Of a stretch of 60,000 nucleotides of DNA, positions 22,091-34,289 are shown one piece after another. Source of the stretch: Adiantum capillus-veneris (taxonomy: Eukaryota; Streptophyta; Polypodiopsida; Polypodiales; Pteridaceae); contig CM043966.1 in the NCBI GenBank assembly GCA_014529385.2, positions 42,013,537 to 42,073,536 on the forward strand, given 5' to 3'. The translations under genes and the position numbers were made by a program. Positions within the stretch are counted from its first letter, which is position 1, and each line of letters starts with the position of its first letter. The notes below the pieces were generated by a model. That model made no database searches. It had not been told where the DNA came from and worked only from the letters and a program-made list of their open reading frames with translations.

Positions 22091-22404
22091 ATTGAGTGAT
22101 ACAGAAATCTCGGCAAGAGCTCTGTGAGAGAGAGACAAAGAGGAGCTAGATAGAGCTCCAAGAGAGATCTCAGAGACAAAGAAAGCTCAGACAGGTTGTA
22201 GCGGGAAAGAAGCGGCGGAGAATAACCCAGCGTTCAACAGTAAATTACATTTAGTCTCATTAATTGTGGTACGTTAGGAGACTTAATTGACGTACCTTAG
22301 GAGAGTGATATTCTTTTTGAGATTTGAAGCGCTTTTAAAACACCCACTTTTAAGCGCAAAAAAGCAATGTCCTTGACATTACTTTCCAGGCCACCTATAC
22401 ATGC
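21801..22404. other. GA-rich microsatellite region between pseudogene and truncated element
   Basis: (GA)n tracts lie at about 21,978-22,000 and 22,040-22,084 on the plus strand. The rest (22,140-22,404) holds no recognisable gene. The truncation point of the gag-protease relative lies near 22,405. Confidence 0.6.
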
Positions 22405-23170
22405 TTTCACCCATAATTATTTCCCCAATCTTGGATAATTTGTACTTGTCGCATGAAAGGTCTTCCCAATATGATTTCGTAGTTGAGTTTCTTTCAAAGT
22501 CTACTATGGAAAAAGTGTGTTAATATTCAATCCCACAGGAATTAACTATCACTTTTTCAAGCAGTCCTAAGGGTATTTCAATGTGTTCTTCAGCTAATTG
22601 CAATTTCATTCGAGTTTGTCTAATGGTTGGTTGTACCCAAGATTCCTATACTGCTTTCGTGGCTATGGCTATGCCTGCGCCACTATCTAGTATTGCCATG
22701 GTTTTGATATCATTGTATCTCACTGGAAGGGTGGTGTTTCCTTCTTTCTCTTCATAGTATTCTTCGACTTTGTTCATTGGGACAAATCAAATCTCTTTGT
22801 TATCCAATCCATGTTTCAATTTTTCCAATTTTTTTGCAATTAACTTCGTTATTCCTACCTTCTCCAGAGTTTTCTGTAGATCATTCCATAAATATGGTCT
22901 GATTTTCAACGGTTCTCCTAAAGTAAGAGTGCATTGAACGGGTGTAGACATATTTGAATGGAGGTTATTTACTTCTAGGGTCTGTTCCGCTCTCTTTACC
23001 TGAGTGGTCTTACATACTATGGATTCATCTTCGTTATCTTCCAAGTAAGAGGGTAGTGTTTTCAAGGTCAATGGTTTCAACATTCCTGAAGCTTCAAAGC
23101 TGCAATCCCCATACAAGGATTGTACATCCATGTTCATATCAGGAGGTGAATTGTCTAACTAGACTTCCTC
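22405..23170 (-). pseudogene. Protease of the second (truncated) tRNA-Asp-primed element
   Basis: Reading leftward, the segment carries the pre-protease region (LGEPLKIRPYLWNDLQKTLEK, about 22,870-22,930), an active-site loop with Asp-Ser-Gly-Ala-Gly at about 22,680, and the ILGRPFMRQ signature at about 22,455-22,480. Several stops and shifts interrupt it, including a stop inside the G-I-E-Y segment near 22,517. It is homologous to 4,591-5,490. Protease homology ends about 22,410 without any RT following, so the element is truncated here. Confidence 0.75.
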
Positions 23171-24558
23171 TATAGGAGCTGACTTCAGAGTTAGGCTCCC
23201 ATCATTAATCTCTCTAACTTTTTTCCATAAGTGTCCCGGCCAGTCTTCTTCCACGAATGGAATTTCGTCTAAGGCATCTTCGCTGTCCGGTACTTTAAGT
23301 TCTGGCTCTTTTGTTTGAAGGTGGGGTTCTACCACCAATTTAGATTTTTATTTACTGGCTCTTACCACAAGCTCCTTAGGTTTGGCCATACTCTCGAGTT
23401 TGGGTTTCTGTTTTTCCAACATCTCTTACGTGATTCTTACCAAATTTTGATAAGCTTCAAGTTTAGCTGCCTCCATGTTTGAAGAAGGGTAGTTTTTCCA
23501 TTTGTTTTTCACGTTTTGGCCCACTTTAAGTCCCGCTTGGTAAGCTTCCAAGACCGCATTAATAGGCTCAAAAAATTTGTCTACCAAAATTGATCCTCTA
23601 GATTTTGTAGTGGTTTCCTTGAAGTTGCTTCTAGTTTCTTTTACCTTTTCCTGAAATAGTTTCTTTGCTTTTTCCTCGATTTCAGCCCTTTGTTTCTGTT
23701 TTCTCATGTCATACCTTTTGCTTCTGCTTCTTTTGGTCTTTTGAGAGGAAATTTTTGTATTCTCCGAATCATCAGAGGAGTTGTGTTTCTTTTTCTTGGC
23801 TTGGGCTCTAGTGATTACCTTGACTGGAACAATAGGTTCACTCTCAGAAGAGCTACTAGGTATCACTTGAACTACGTTGAATCCTATTTTACCTTGTTTA
23901 AAGGATTTTTTAGACAGTATTCGGGGAAGTGTCCTCCCTTTTTGCAACATTGCATACAAAAAGCTTCAACTGGCTTAATGTTCTTGTCAAGCTCTGGGCA
24001 TTCATTTTTCCAATGATCATCTGTACCACAGTTACGACAATTTCCTGTTCTAGGTGGCTTAACCATGGGTCTTACCATAGGAGGTCTAACACCTTGATTA
24101 GCTACATAGTACATTGGTGCAAGTTTTGGTGTAGCATAAGCTACCGGTTCTACCATTGGAGGTGGATGTGTATTATACCGATCTCCTTCTACCATTAGGG
24201 TAGATGGACTAGACTCACCATAGGGTGTAACAGGCACTAGTGCTTGTTCATCTATGACTCCCTCTGAATGCATGTACTTTATAGGCATTGCATTATATCC
24301 AAGATATAGAGGTTGTTGACCCAACATAGATTGAGGTCTTTCCATACCCATTCGTGGTCTTTGAGCTGGGGCCATATTAGGTTGATACCTATACATGGGT
24401 TGTCCTTGTGGACTCATAGGCACGTATTGAACATTCCCATCATACTTCATTCGGTAATAGCACTTGTTGGTCTCATGGTTAGTCCATTTATCTTTGATTG
24501 CACACCATTTTTGTGGCCTAATTGGTTGTCCCTGTTGAGGTACCTTTCCTTGGTCCAC
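23171..24558 (-). pseudogene. Gag nucleocapsid and linker of the second element
   Basis: The 5' part (24,558-23,884) is Pro/Met-rich and contains two zinc knuckles: CRNCGTDDHWKNEC (a standard CX2CX4HX4C) and CMQCCKKGGHFPEYC (CX2CX5HX4C, one residue longer). After a frameshift near 23,890 comes the linker with VKVITRAQAKKKK and a Lys/Glu-rich helical stretch down to 23,426. The order matches the gag module at 5,491-7,036 and shows what that copy has lost. The knuckles imply RNA binding in the virus-like particle. Confidence 0.8.
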
Positions 24559-25210
24559 TCATTGGTGCTTTTTGCATGTTATTTATCATGTCCTTCATCC
24601 TTTTAAGCATGTATTCTATGGCTGAAAGTGGAGTTGCAGCAATCGTTCCCACTTGTGCTGGTTTGGTGGATGTTGTTTTCTTGCTTTGGTTATCCTTAGG
24701 GGCATCTCCTTCATTGAAAATATCATAATTGTCTCCTGAGTTGATAGCATCTGACATGCTCTCTTCTAGGGTCATATGCTTCTTGATATGCAGTATAGCA
24801 TGAAGTTCTTTGTTTAGCAGTCTCTCTAGAAACAAAGATACTAGTCTCTCTTCTGCATGTATCTCAAGTTCTAGGCATCTTGCAATGTATTGCTTCATTC
24901 TAGTTATACAGTCTCTAACAGACTCACCTTGTTTCTATTTGAAGCTATAGATTTGAGCTACCGTATTGTTTTTTATTACCGTTTTGGAACATGTAGCTAC
25001 AAATCCTTGAGCTAATGTGTTTAAGTCCATGATCGACCTTGGTGGAATGTTTTGGAACCATGTAAGTGCTTTCCCTTCTAATATCATTCCAAATCCCTCG
25101 AATTGAGTATGGAAATCAAATATGCATTCTGATTTTAGCACTTGTTTAAAGCTTTCTAAGTGGTCATATGGATCCTCGGATCAGCTGTATTTTTTGACCC
25201 ATTTTTGAAA
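24518..25210 (-). pseudogene. Gag capsid region of the second element
   Basis: Two open segments in one frame (25,141-24,935 and 24,898-24,518) encode a typical Ty3-type Gag core: LEGKALTWFQNIPPRSIMD, then RMKQYIARCLELEIHAEERL and LHIKKHMTLEESMSDAI. A stop near 24,935 separates them. The nucleocapsid frame follows after a shift at about 24,555. The conserved ALTWF word is the usual landmark of the Retrotrans_gag domain. Confidence 0.8.
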
Positions 25211-26490
25211 ATCAGCTGGTCAGACACGTCTATTGGGTTCAATTCTCGAACTCTTGGTAGTTGGTCCTGCTCCAAGTCCTTCAAACCAGTCTATTGGAAA
25301 TAGTGACTCATGTAGCCCTGGACTAGCCTTAGTGTCACCCGGTTTTCTACGTGATGAGGTGGTTTCTGGTTTCTTAATATTACTCTCAAAAGATCTCTTG
25401 TGGATATCTTCTCGTGGAATAGTTTTTCGTCCTTGACCCAATATCCAATCCTTTATGGAGTACCCTTGGTATTTGGTTTGTTCCACCTCTTCAGAGTCAT
25501 CATAGCAAAATTATTTTTACAACAATCCCTAAACAGGTAGGTTGGTAGATTTGCAGATCCCTTTTCTTTGATTTTGAAGATATATATGATCTTCATGGGT
25601 TTTAGCTGTCCGGATTTGGCATGAGCAGTCCATAGTAGATCCTTCACATTCGTATCCTCCCATCAATAGACTCCGATCCTAGGATTATCAGTGCTAAGCC
25701 GTTTTAAAGGCTTCAGGTCTACTTGATCGTATCCCTTGAATTCTAACATAGGTGGTCCTTCTCTTGCTGCCATATCTGTAATTATGGTATTTACTTTTAG
25801 TCCCAATTTGTCTATCACATCACGGTTTTCAACTTGTATGTACCGAGTTCTGTTTGATCCACGTACATTTTTCCTTGTTTGTTTGCCCTGATTGTCTCTT
25901 CAAACTCTATCTCGTGGTCGTCAATACGATGGCATACTCTTCATTAGGATCCAGGTAAATCTGAGCTCCATTGTGATTAGTCTTATAAAAAGAGAGTATG
26001 TGCTTATATCACATTGTCATTCCGGTTTTTGAACAAGTTGAATAGGAAGACAATGTTTCAGATGTTGATTCTGAAAAAGTGTCTCAGACTTCTTCCAAGA
26101 TAGTTTGCAAGTGATCTCCTTGGTTCACGGTTTCTTCGGTGGATACTCTGCTAGCGGTCTCTTCAAATATGCATTGAATTTCTAATACACGACCAGACCT
26201 AAGGTTCATATAGACTTATGAAGCCTTAGATAGAGTACTCACCGTTGGATTGACATGTTGTCTTTTCCACTTTACTTGATTGCAACTTCTGTCGCTCTCT
26301 CAATTTCCTGTTTGCAACCTGATTCCTGTATCAGGTTTACTCAAGTTAGCTATTCTTTCACAAAGACTATACAATTCTTGCTAACTATTGTGACTAGTCT
26401 ATGTGTATCAATTCAAATCGAGCTAAGTGAGTCAGCAATTGAGACTTTCAGAGTCTACTTTTGCAAAAAGCCAAAGAGCTAATTTCCAAC
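25211..26490 (-). pseudogene. N-terminal ORF region of the second element
   Basis: Fragmentary frames (for example 25,486-25,220 and 25,647-25,453) encode an unrecognised N-domain ahead of capsid, including DWILGQGRKTIPREDIHKR and AHAKSGQLKPMKIIYIFKI. Further upstream, broken frames give IYLDPNEEYAIV, weakly like NLYRCSDPYLEEITDYK in the ORF at 17,293-16,936. Both elements may therefore share an N-terminal domain placed right after the leader. Stops are frequent. Confidence 0.45.
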
Positions 26491-26499
26491 CTTTAAAAT

Positions 26500-27730
26500 G
26501 AGTGAATATGCACCAATTTTGATCGGATTGAACCCAAAATTTCCCCATGGCCTTGTATTATGTTGGTCTAACACAATACAAACTCAAAAGTCAAAAATGT
26601 TGTCTCTGTGTAGCAGTAGTAAATAATTGCAATTATTTATTTTTGTCATTTTTTACACTTTCTTGCTTGATTTGCAAAGTATGCAACCTATTAAGGTCTC
26701 TCGACAAGTTTCACTAAGTTTGGATCAAATTTGTTCAAGTTTATCAACTGTTTCGTGTCGGCAGACTCAGTTTTCAAGAATCTAGCTTAAATCTCATTCT
26801 TGTGATCCAAATTTCACCAAAACTAATTTGTGAGATCTGCTTGATATGCTTGACCTTGTGGTATGATCAAATATGCAAGATTGTCAATTTTTGAAGCAGA
26901 TGTAAATAATCGTGATTATTTATTCTAGCTAATGTTTTGCAAGTTTTTGTCCCAATCTTGACACAAATCTGTTAAGCACCTCAACTTAAGGTCTCTAGCC
27001 AAGTTTCATAAAGTTTGGATGATTTTTGGTCAAATAATCATCAGTTTTCTATCCGCAGATTGACTTTGCAAATTTGGTCACAATTTTCAATCCAATGATC
27101 CAAATCTTACCAAATTTGATTTGTGGGCTTATTACAACATGGTTAAACTAGTGGTATGCCAAGTTAGTCAAAAAGTTGAAAAATAGGACATATGTAAATA
27201 ATCGTGATTATTTACTACTGGCAACGTTTTGCATCTTTTTGGTCAAGTGAGCATGTACACATGTCTACTACATCAATATAAGCCTATGAATCAAATTTCA
27301 TTTAGTTTGGACAAATTTTTCCTCAATTTACACTCAAGTTCTCAAAAGTCAGTACAAAGTTTAGTTTTTACCCAGCTTTTTGCGTGAGTTTGGCGATCAA
27401 AATCCAGTGTGACTTTACAAAAGTTGTTTGTACACATGCAATGAGTCACTGGTATCAATCTTGGTCAATTTTGAGTAGAAAGTAAATAATCACGATTATT
27501 TATTTTAGGCTTAAAATGAACACTTTCTTGAACTTTTGCCTTGGACAGTCTTTTCATGAGCTATTTTAAGCCTTTGATTCAAGCCAAAACTTAATTTGGC
27601 CTAAAATGTCAAGAAAAAGTAAATCATCTGAGTTTTTGCAAACTCTTGAAATTTTTACCTCGATGTGTCCTTGAGCTTATCCACTAGTTCTTACAACTTT
27701 TAAAGCGTACTCTCCAGTCAGATTGAATGG
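26500..27730. repeat. ~288-bp tandem repeat leader with 20-bp AT palindromes
   Basis: Four copies of a palindrome with arms TAAATAAT / ATTATTTA lie at 26,620-26,639 (centre TGCA, perfect), 26,903-26,922 and 27,195-27,214 (centre CGTG), and 27,483-27,502 (centre CACG). Spacings are 283, 292 and 288 bp. Flanking unit text also repeats, for example TTAAGGTCTCT followed by a CAAGTTTCA word. This occupies the leader between the primer site and gag, exactly as the unrelated palindrome array does at 17,728-19,495. Confidence 0.88.
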
Positions 27731-27732
27731 TT

Positions 27733-28465
27733 TGTTAGGAAATAAGACGTAGCTAAATAGATAATTGAGTAGATTACTTAATGGAGAGAGACAGATTTAT
27801 ATACACGAGATTATAGAGTAGAGAGAGAGAGAGAGAGAGAGTACACACGATATACGTGGTTCACCCAATGTGGGCTACGTCCACGGGAAAGAAGCCACTC
27901 AATGGCTTTAGTACTTCAAAACACGAAGTAGTTTACAAAGGTATTATACCCTTAATGGAGCTCCCGCCTTGCTTCACTCTCACCACCTCACACTCACCTT
28001 GTTGCATCAACTTCACACTATGAAATATGTGTAGAAATGGCCTCCTTTTATAGGCCAAAAGGGGTGCCCTCTCTTATGAGAGACAGCCATGTGTAGCCGC
28101 CCTTGTGCGAATAAGTCCAAATCGGACCCTCCAATCCGCCCATGTGTGGCCGCCCTTGAGAAGACAAGTCCACGTTTGAATTCGGCCACCGGCCATTGAC
28201 TTCGGACCACCGGCCACCGGCCATTGACTTCCGACCACTGGCCATCGGCCATTGACTACCGGGCACCGGCCAACCGACCGGTTGTTTTCCGACCACTTTC
28301 CGGCCACCGTCCGGCCATAATATTCCGGCGAAAAAAAAAGTCTCGGGGGCCTCCGCCCCCGAGGCCTTTAAAGTTGCCCCTAATTCTTGTCCGTGAAAAT
28401 TTTGGTTTCCGGTGAGTGATTTTCCTTCACGCACGATGTCTTCTCCTCATAATGGGGGCCTTACA
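27733..28465. repeat. Solo-LTR-like insertion with GC-rich 28-bp repeats
   Basis: The segment between TGTTAGGAAA and CCTTACA interrupts the leader. It has a (GA)n tract (about 27,816-27,841) and the words ATACGTGGTTCACCC and GGGCTACGTCCACGG, typical of plant copia LTRs. A 28-bp tandem repeat follows (CCATTGAC at 28,193, 28,221 and 28,249), then a perfect 9-bp-stem GC hairpin (28,342-28,363). I found no target duplication, so the boundaries are provisional. Confidence 0.5.
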
Positions 28466-28968
28466 AATGTGCGCTTTTACCACTGAAAATTACAAGGGTA
28501 AATCAGGCTCCATACTTAACATGGTTGACAGTCTTCTGGTGCTATTTCTAGCCGTAGACTTGAGATTCTGCAACTTCACATAAAAAATCACAATTGATTC
28601 TTCTGGAAGAGAGCAATGTCTTGAAATCCACCTCGGATTGCACTTACCGTACTCCTAGGTTCTACTGCATCGGGGTTGTGGAAAGTGTCCATAAACACTT
28701 GTTTTTTTGTTTTTTATGGTTCTTAGAGCCTTGATCTTAAGAGTTGTCTCGCCTTTCAATCATTCTCCAAATCCTAGTCTAAATCTACAATCCTACAATC
28801 CTAAAGCCGCTTAGCAAGTACGATTACTTCCAAGCTATGTCTACACAGCAAAAGACGACTATCTTAGATATGCGGTTTCTAAAATGAAAATTTTGACTCT
28901 AGAAAATCCTAGAGGAAGTTAAAGAATACCTTCACAAGACGCTCATGTTTTTCCCTAGTTTAGGTCTC

Positions 28969-28991
28969 TTCGATCCCCGACTGCGGCGCCA
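28969..28991 (-). other. Primer binding site of the second element, tRNA-Asp type
   Basis: Plus strand ends CGGCGCCA and begins TTCGATCCCCG. 19 of 23 bases agree with the 3' end of plant tRNA-Asp(GTC) as I know it. Two bases separate it from the LTR start at 28,994. Confidence 0.88.
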
Positions 28992-28993
28992 AA

Positions 28994-29905
28994 TGTGGTA
29001 CGGGTGTCTAACCTCACTCCTAACTTATTGCAGATCTAGCAAGAACCACGATTAAATTGTCAATCCATGGAATGAAGCCGACTTGACTAGTGCATAGAGC
29101 CTACAAGAGGTTGTCAATCTCTTAGAAAACAACAAACAAATCGCGTTTAACTCAAGCTATACTCAAATGACTGAAATCACCAAAAGCTAGTCGCTCATCG
29201 GCAAGCAAATCACATCCGTTACAGCATCAAATGACATCCAAACGACACAAAACTTATAGGACAAGTATATAAGACCTAATCACACATGCTTATGGTCTCA
29301 TATCCCACTTTAGGTCAAGTGACAAAATTGCGATTATTAACAGCAGTGGATTTTTGACCTAGTTGTTTTCGACCCAGAATGCACTTAAATGCTTAGCAAT
29401 GATGCCCCAATACGCCACCTAGTTTTTTATTTTGAAGTCTAAATTCCTACTTATGAAGAGATTAGACCGTGGTCGGCGATGCCAAAATCTACAAATGGCA
29501 GTGAAGTGCTTACATCAATGCGTAGAGCTCTTACCTGCGGTTGCAATGCAACAAACGCTACTGCAATGCGACAACCAAAGAGGGAGTAGGAAGCAGGAGA
29601 AGAAGAGAAGTGAGCGCCATTAGCTCACGCTGTGTATTTAATTATCCAAAACGTAATAATAACTTACAAAAATTGGCTTTTATACCTTATCCAAGGTTTT
29701 TGATCGTCAAAACTAATAATTGGGAGCTCTAACTAAAGATAGGTAATGACAGGTTGATACAATCTGGAAGCTTGTAGCCCCGGCTCATCAATTACAAAGT
29801 ATATCCGGAAAATAGGAGTTACAATATTCCCGATTCATCAAAATATTAAGTGTTTTTAGAAAGACAGCTTCGAAAAATGGTATCCGGGTTAGCTTGCTGC
29901 TAACA
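28994..29905 (-). repeat. 5' LTR of the second element
   Basis: This 912-bp LTR begins TGTGGTACGG and ends TGCTAACA on the plus strand. Its inner edge is set by the primer site. Its outer edge is set by the abrupt interruption of copia integrase coding at 29,906. A minus-strand TATA box lies at 29,677-29,684 with the same AAGCC context as other LTRs here. No second copy is visible because the element is truncated near 22,405. Confidence 0.85.
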
Positions 29906-30959
29906 GGGTGCCCATAGTACATTTTGAGACATTTTCAGCCATAGCCAGAAATTTTTTGAAGCTCATAAAAACTTCAGACTCCGCTTTAAGTGGAAATACC
30001 CATGCATGCTTGGAGTAATCATCAACGAAAGTCACAAAGGAAAGGTAATTGCCCAAGGACGGAGTTTGCATGGGCCCACAAACATCACTATGCACAAGCT
30101 GCCGCTTGTGTGTAGCCCTAGCTGAACCATCCTTTGGAAACTTAGAACGCTCCATTTTACCCAAAATACAGCCTTCACAAACATGTTTGACAAGTGATTC
30201 AAGAGGCAGCAAAGAAGAAACCATATTAGATTTTTGCAAACGCAGCAAACTTGCAAAATTCAGATGCCCAAAACGTGCATGCCACAATTTTGCATTTGAA
30301 ATAGCCCTTGAATCTGCAACTGTATTTTCAAAATTTGATCCACATTTGTCATACAAAGTGAGCTTATACAACCCATGGCACAAAAGGCCAGATGCAACAA
30401 TTTCATCATCAAAACTGAGATCATGTACTGTACATCTGTCATCCACAAATTTGACTACAAGTCCAAGTCTAGCAAGTGCAGATACAGACAAAAGATTCTT
30501 CTTCATCCCAGGTACATAAAGTGCATCAACAAGTGTGAAAGAATTACCATTTGTAGTAGTAAGCACAATATTTTTATCTCCTTGAACCGGATAAGAGGCA
30601 TTGTTGGCACAAGTGATTAAATTCCCATGAGGGACAAACTTGAGAGAGGTGAACAATTCATGATGTGAGGAAATGTGCTATGTAGCACCACTATCAAAAT
30701 ACCATACATGTGAATCTGCAGCAACTGACATGCATGCATCATGGACAACAGGATTGTAAGTGCACTTTGCACAAAGAGCCCATTCTGCATCAACATCAAC
30801 ATCACAGTCTCCTTTCAAAGAAGACTCAACAATGGCTACATTTGTAGTGGAACCAGCATTTGCAGTAGAACCACCCTCTTTCTTCTTAGCCTTTTTGGCC
30901 TTCAACTTAGGACATTGCTTGATCAAGTGATCATTAGCTTTACAATAATGGCAACACAT
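29906..30959 (-). pseudogene. Ty1/copia gag-pol: zinc knuckle, protease loop, pre-integrase, partial integrase
   Basis: The frame carries the knuckle CHYCKANDHLIKQC, a Lys-rich linker, the protease loop WYFDSGAT, the LYVPGMKKNLLSVSALA region, the gag-pre-integrase motif (KLWHARFGHLNFASL...CEGCILGKM) and the start of integrase (LVHSDVCGPM, FVDDYSKHAWVFPLK). A TAG at 30,678-30,680 falls immediately after DSGAT. Coding stops abruptly at 29,906 after KCTMGT, where the LTR of the second Ty3 element begins, so the rest of integrase, RT and RNase H are missing. Confidence 0.9.
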
Positions 30960-31452
30960 CTTGTTTTTTTCCTTATCACACCAGAATTTCCAGAAAAATT
31001 ACTACCAGAAGAAGCATTAGGAACATAAGTTCTGCCACTCACAGTAGGACCATAAGAGGTGGCTGCATTGTTGTTACCACCCTTTCTTTGAGAAGCACTA
31101 AAAGCTTTTGGAAAGTAACTCTTGCAACAACAATGTGCATAATGCATCAAACTTGACAACTTCAGGATTTTTTTGGGTCATAAGTCTCCAAGTACTAGCA
31201 AAAGTCTGGTAAGAATCTGGTAAGGCATCAAGAATAGTCTGCATAAGGGAATTGTCTAGAATGACTTCACCAGCAGAATTAAGTTGCTCATTGATATCCT
31301 TGACACTAGCAAGGAAAGTGTCCATATCATCTTCCTCATGCATAATCTTTGATTCCAACTCTTTACGGAGCAAATCAATTTTAGCCTCATTCTGGCTTGC
31401 ATGAAGACCTGCTAGAATATCCCAAGCTTGTTTTGTAGATTTTGTTGAACGA
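30960..31452 (-). pseudogene. Ty1/copia Gag, C-terminal part
   Basis: This encodes the UBN2/copia-type Gag helical region: TKQAWDILAGLHASQNEAK, ELESKIMHEEDDMDTFLA, LMQTILDALPDSYQTFAS. Frameshifts occur near 31,125 and near 30,965; the latter falls in a run of T on the plus strand. Its N-terminal half lies 5 kb away at 36,458-36,760, on the far side of an insertion. Confidence 0.85.
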
Positions 31453-31740
31453 GTCTTACCATACATCGAGCGATATTTTCCGAGCGAACCAAAATCCAAG
31501 TGAATATTTATATGTCATGGGCCTATGTTTTCCTATGTGGTGCGGTTTGAGTGCCGTCCTCAACATCGAGTTTTACCATTCTTCGAGCACATATTTTTGA
31601 GCTAAAAAAAAACCGAGCGAAAATTCGAGATTCCTTACAAAAAAAGTTAGTTAATAACTTTGAAAAATCTATCACAAAACCTATTATGGTCACTAAGAGA
31701 GGAAGTAGCATTTTCTCTTAAGGATACCCATATAACTTTA

Positions 31741-31962
31741 TGTGGACTACGCTAACGAACTTATTGCTGCACCCTTAGGCTCACATTTACAACCTTTGCT
31801 TTGCACCAATCCATGTGCTCAATCTAGCATCAAGCTTTTTGCTCTCATCCTTACAGACATTGATGGTGCATCATCAAGTGTGTGAAGAGGCTATTTTTTG
31901 GGTGCATGAAGAAGGTAGTGTTGCCATGGAGTCAAAGGCTATGTCTCGCCTTTTTGTAAGTA
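31741..31962 (+). other. Unrecognised exon-like stretch
   Basis: The plus strand is open from about 31,741 (YVDYANELIAAPLGSHLQPL) and, after a frame change, reads CEEAIFWVHEEGSVAMESKA to a perfect donor-like GTAAGTAT at about 31,960. I cannot assign a family. It may be another captured host-gene fragment. Confidence 0.3.
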
Positions 31963-32070
31963 TCTATTTTTTGACCACATGATGGTTTCCAAACAATTTT
32001 GAATGGTGAGATTAGATCAAACCATGAGTAAGGCAGGCTAACTAGATGGAATTATCCTTATTTCCATGTC

Positions 32071-32071
<1 letters not shown>

Positions 32072-32122
<51 letters not shown>
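32072..32122. repeat. (CT)n microsatellite
   Basis: About 25 uninterrupted CT units. Confidence 0.95.
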
Positions 32123-32125
<3 letters not shown>

Positions 32126-33419
32126 GCATCATACTTGATTTAAAACTGCAAAATATTCAAATTATCCAAAGGGCCACAAATAACGATGATTATTTACTAT
32201 AAATGATATGCCTACATTGCACAGTTAGGAGTAAAGCTCCAACAATGGGAACCTCCAAATGTGACAAATCTATTTATATTTATTTAACCGCAAAGTGTAA
32301 TATGCTAGTAAATGCTTTGGCCTAGATTTAGTATAGGTAAAGCTTTTTGAATCCACACACCATCACGATAGAGTACTTTAATCCCCCCATAAAAGAGTGC
32401 AGACTTGCTCAAATTTGGGACCAAAAAGGCAGGGCTAGCCTACATAGCCCATGACCTTGGTTAGTATGTTTGGAGGTAGTCATGCTTCTAACCTAGCCAA
32501 GAAAAGTTTGGGCCTTTTAATGAAGGATTGCAGCTAGGAGTATAGGCTGATTTCTTTTGAAGGAAGGGGCTTGCCCTTGGAAGGTGAACTCCTTGAGTCT
32601 GCATTGTGGAATAGCCTAATGTCAGTAAGTCGATGCTCTTAACTGACATTTTTCAATTTCAAAGTGGCATAATTGTAATCTCAGACATCTCATCATGATG
32701 GTAATGGGTTGTTAGAATAACTACTATGCAACCAATTATGAGGAGCCTATCAATGCACCCAAATCCCATAGTAAAGCTCACAATATAGCACCACCAATTA
32801 CTTTTTCTACGACTAAATGTATGGCTAGCTTCTCCCTTCTTCTTCTTCTTCTCCTTCTTCTTTTCTAGACTCGTCGGATAGATCTTTCAAGTCTCTTGGA
32901 ATTGTTCCTAGGACTTTAAAGTCCCTTGTTTGGCTTCTTGCATGTGCATGTAAGAGAAACTTATAATTTCATGAGTTATTCTATAGCAAGAGATAAGATA
33001 ATATCGCAATAATATGAAATGAAACGGTGCTGAATATTGAGCAGCAGAATCCCATAATATGTAGGCATTAGAGGATGGAGGTATTCTCAATAGGAAGTTT
33101 GTGAGAGGATGCACTCATGGCCCTAGTCCCCAACCTCATGCCTTGCTTCATAGCGTTCTTCTTGATGCACTCACAAGTCGCCTTGCAGCAAGTCCCATGA
33201 TTGACTATTAAGATTGCAAATGAATTGGCACCTTGCATGGTTGGGCTTGGCAGCCAGCTTATGCAAGACAACCCACTCCCCCACCATTTTCTTCTTGAGA
33301 TGGCACAACAACTTGCAGCATGCATTGTTGATCTTAACAGCTAGCTTGCAACTTGCAACTTGTCCATTAACCCTCCAGTTTACTTGTGCTGCTTATAATC
33401 AGCTCCATTGCTGGCTTGT

Positions 33420-33541
<122 letters not shown>

Positions 33542-33655
33542 CCTCCAAAAGCGACATCCAAAAAACTGATGGGACACTGTACTGAAGAAAATTTTCCAAA
33601 GCACCGACTTGTGTGCACTATGTATGATGGAGTGCGCTCTCTATCTCTCTCTCTC

Positions 33656-33696
<41 letters not shown>

Positions 33697-33939
33697 TGTG
33701 GTAGATTGGCTATGCCATTTCCCTCTTTAATAACAGGTCTCAACTCTCAAATTCAACTCTCGATGTTGGCTAGATCTTTGAGGTCTCTTGGGGTAGTTTC
33801 CTACGACCTTAAAACTCTCTTCTTTGTTCTTCTTCTTCTTCTTCTCTCTCTCTCTCTCTCAAGCAACATTCACCAAACAGTGCGTACCGGCTCGCTCTCT
33901 CTCTCTCTCTCAAGCAACATTCACCAAACAGTGCGTACC

Positions 33940-34042
<103 letters not shown>

Positions 34043-34114
34043 AAAGTGACGTCAAAAACTTCCCAAAACAGCGCACGCCGGTGCGCACTGCTTTGAGCAG
34101 TTTCTGAATGGCGC

Positions 34115-34117
<3 letters not shown>

Positions 34118-34212
<95 letters not shown>
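34118..34212. repeat. (GA)n microsatellite, ~47 units
   Basis: A GA run lying 76 bp from the CT run at 33,944-34,041, so the pair forms an inverted repeat with arms near 95 bp. Confidence 0.97.
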
Positions 34213-34213
<1 letters not shown>

Positions 34214-34289
34214 CCATGGAAATGGGTCCACTTTATGTACAATTGCTTGAGCTGCTCAGCACACATGGCGTGCTTACTGGGGAGTCGAA

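Noticed and set aside
28342-28363. Rho-independent-type terminator
   Set aside because: Perfect GC hairpin, but this is plant nuclear DNA inside an LTR-like repeat and no T-run follows.
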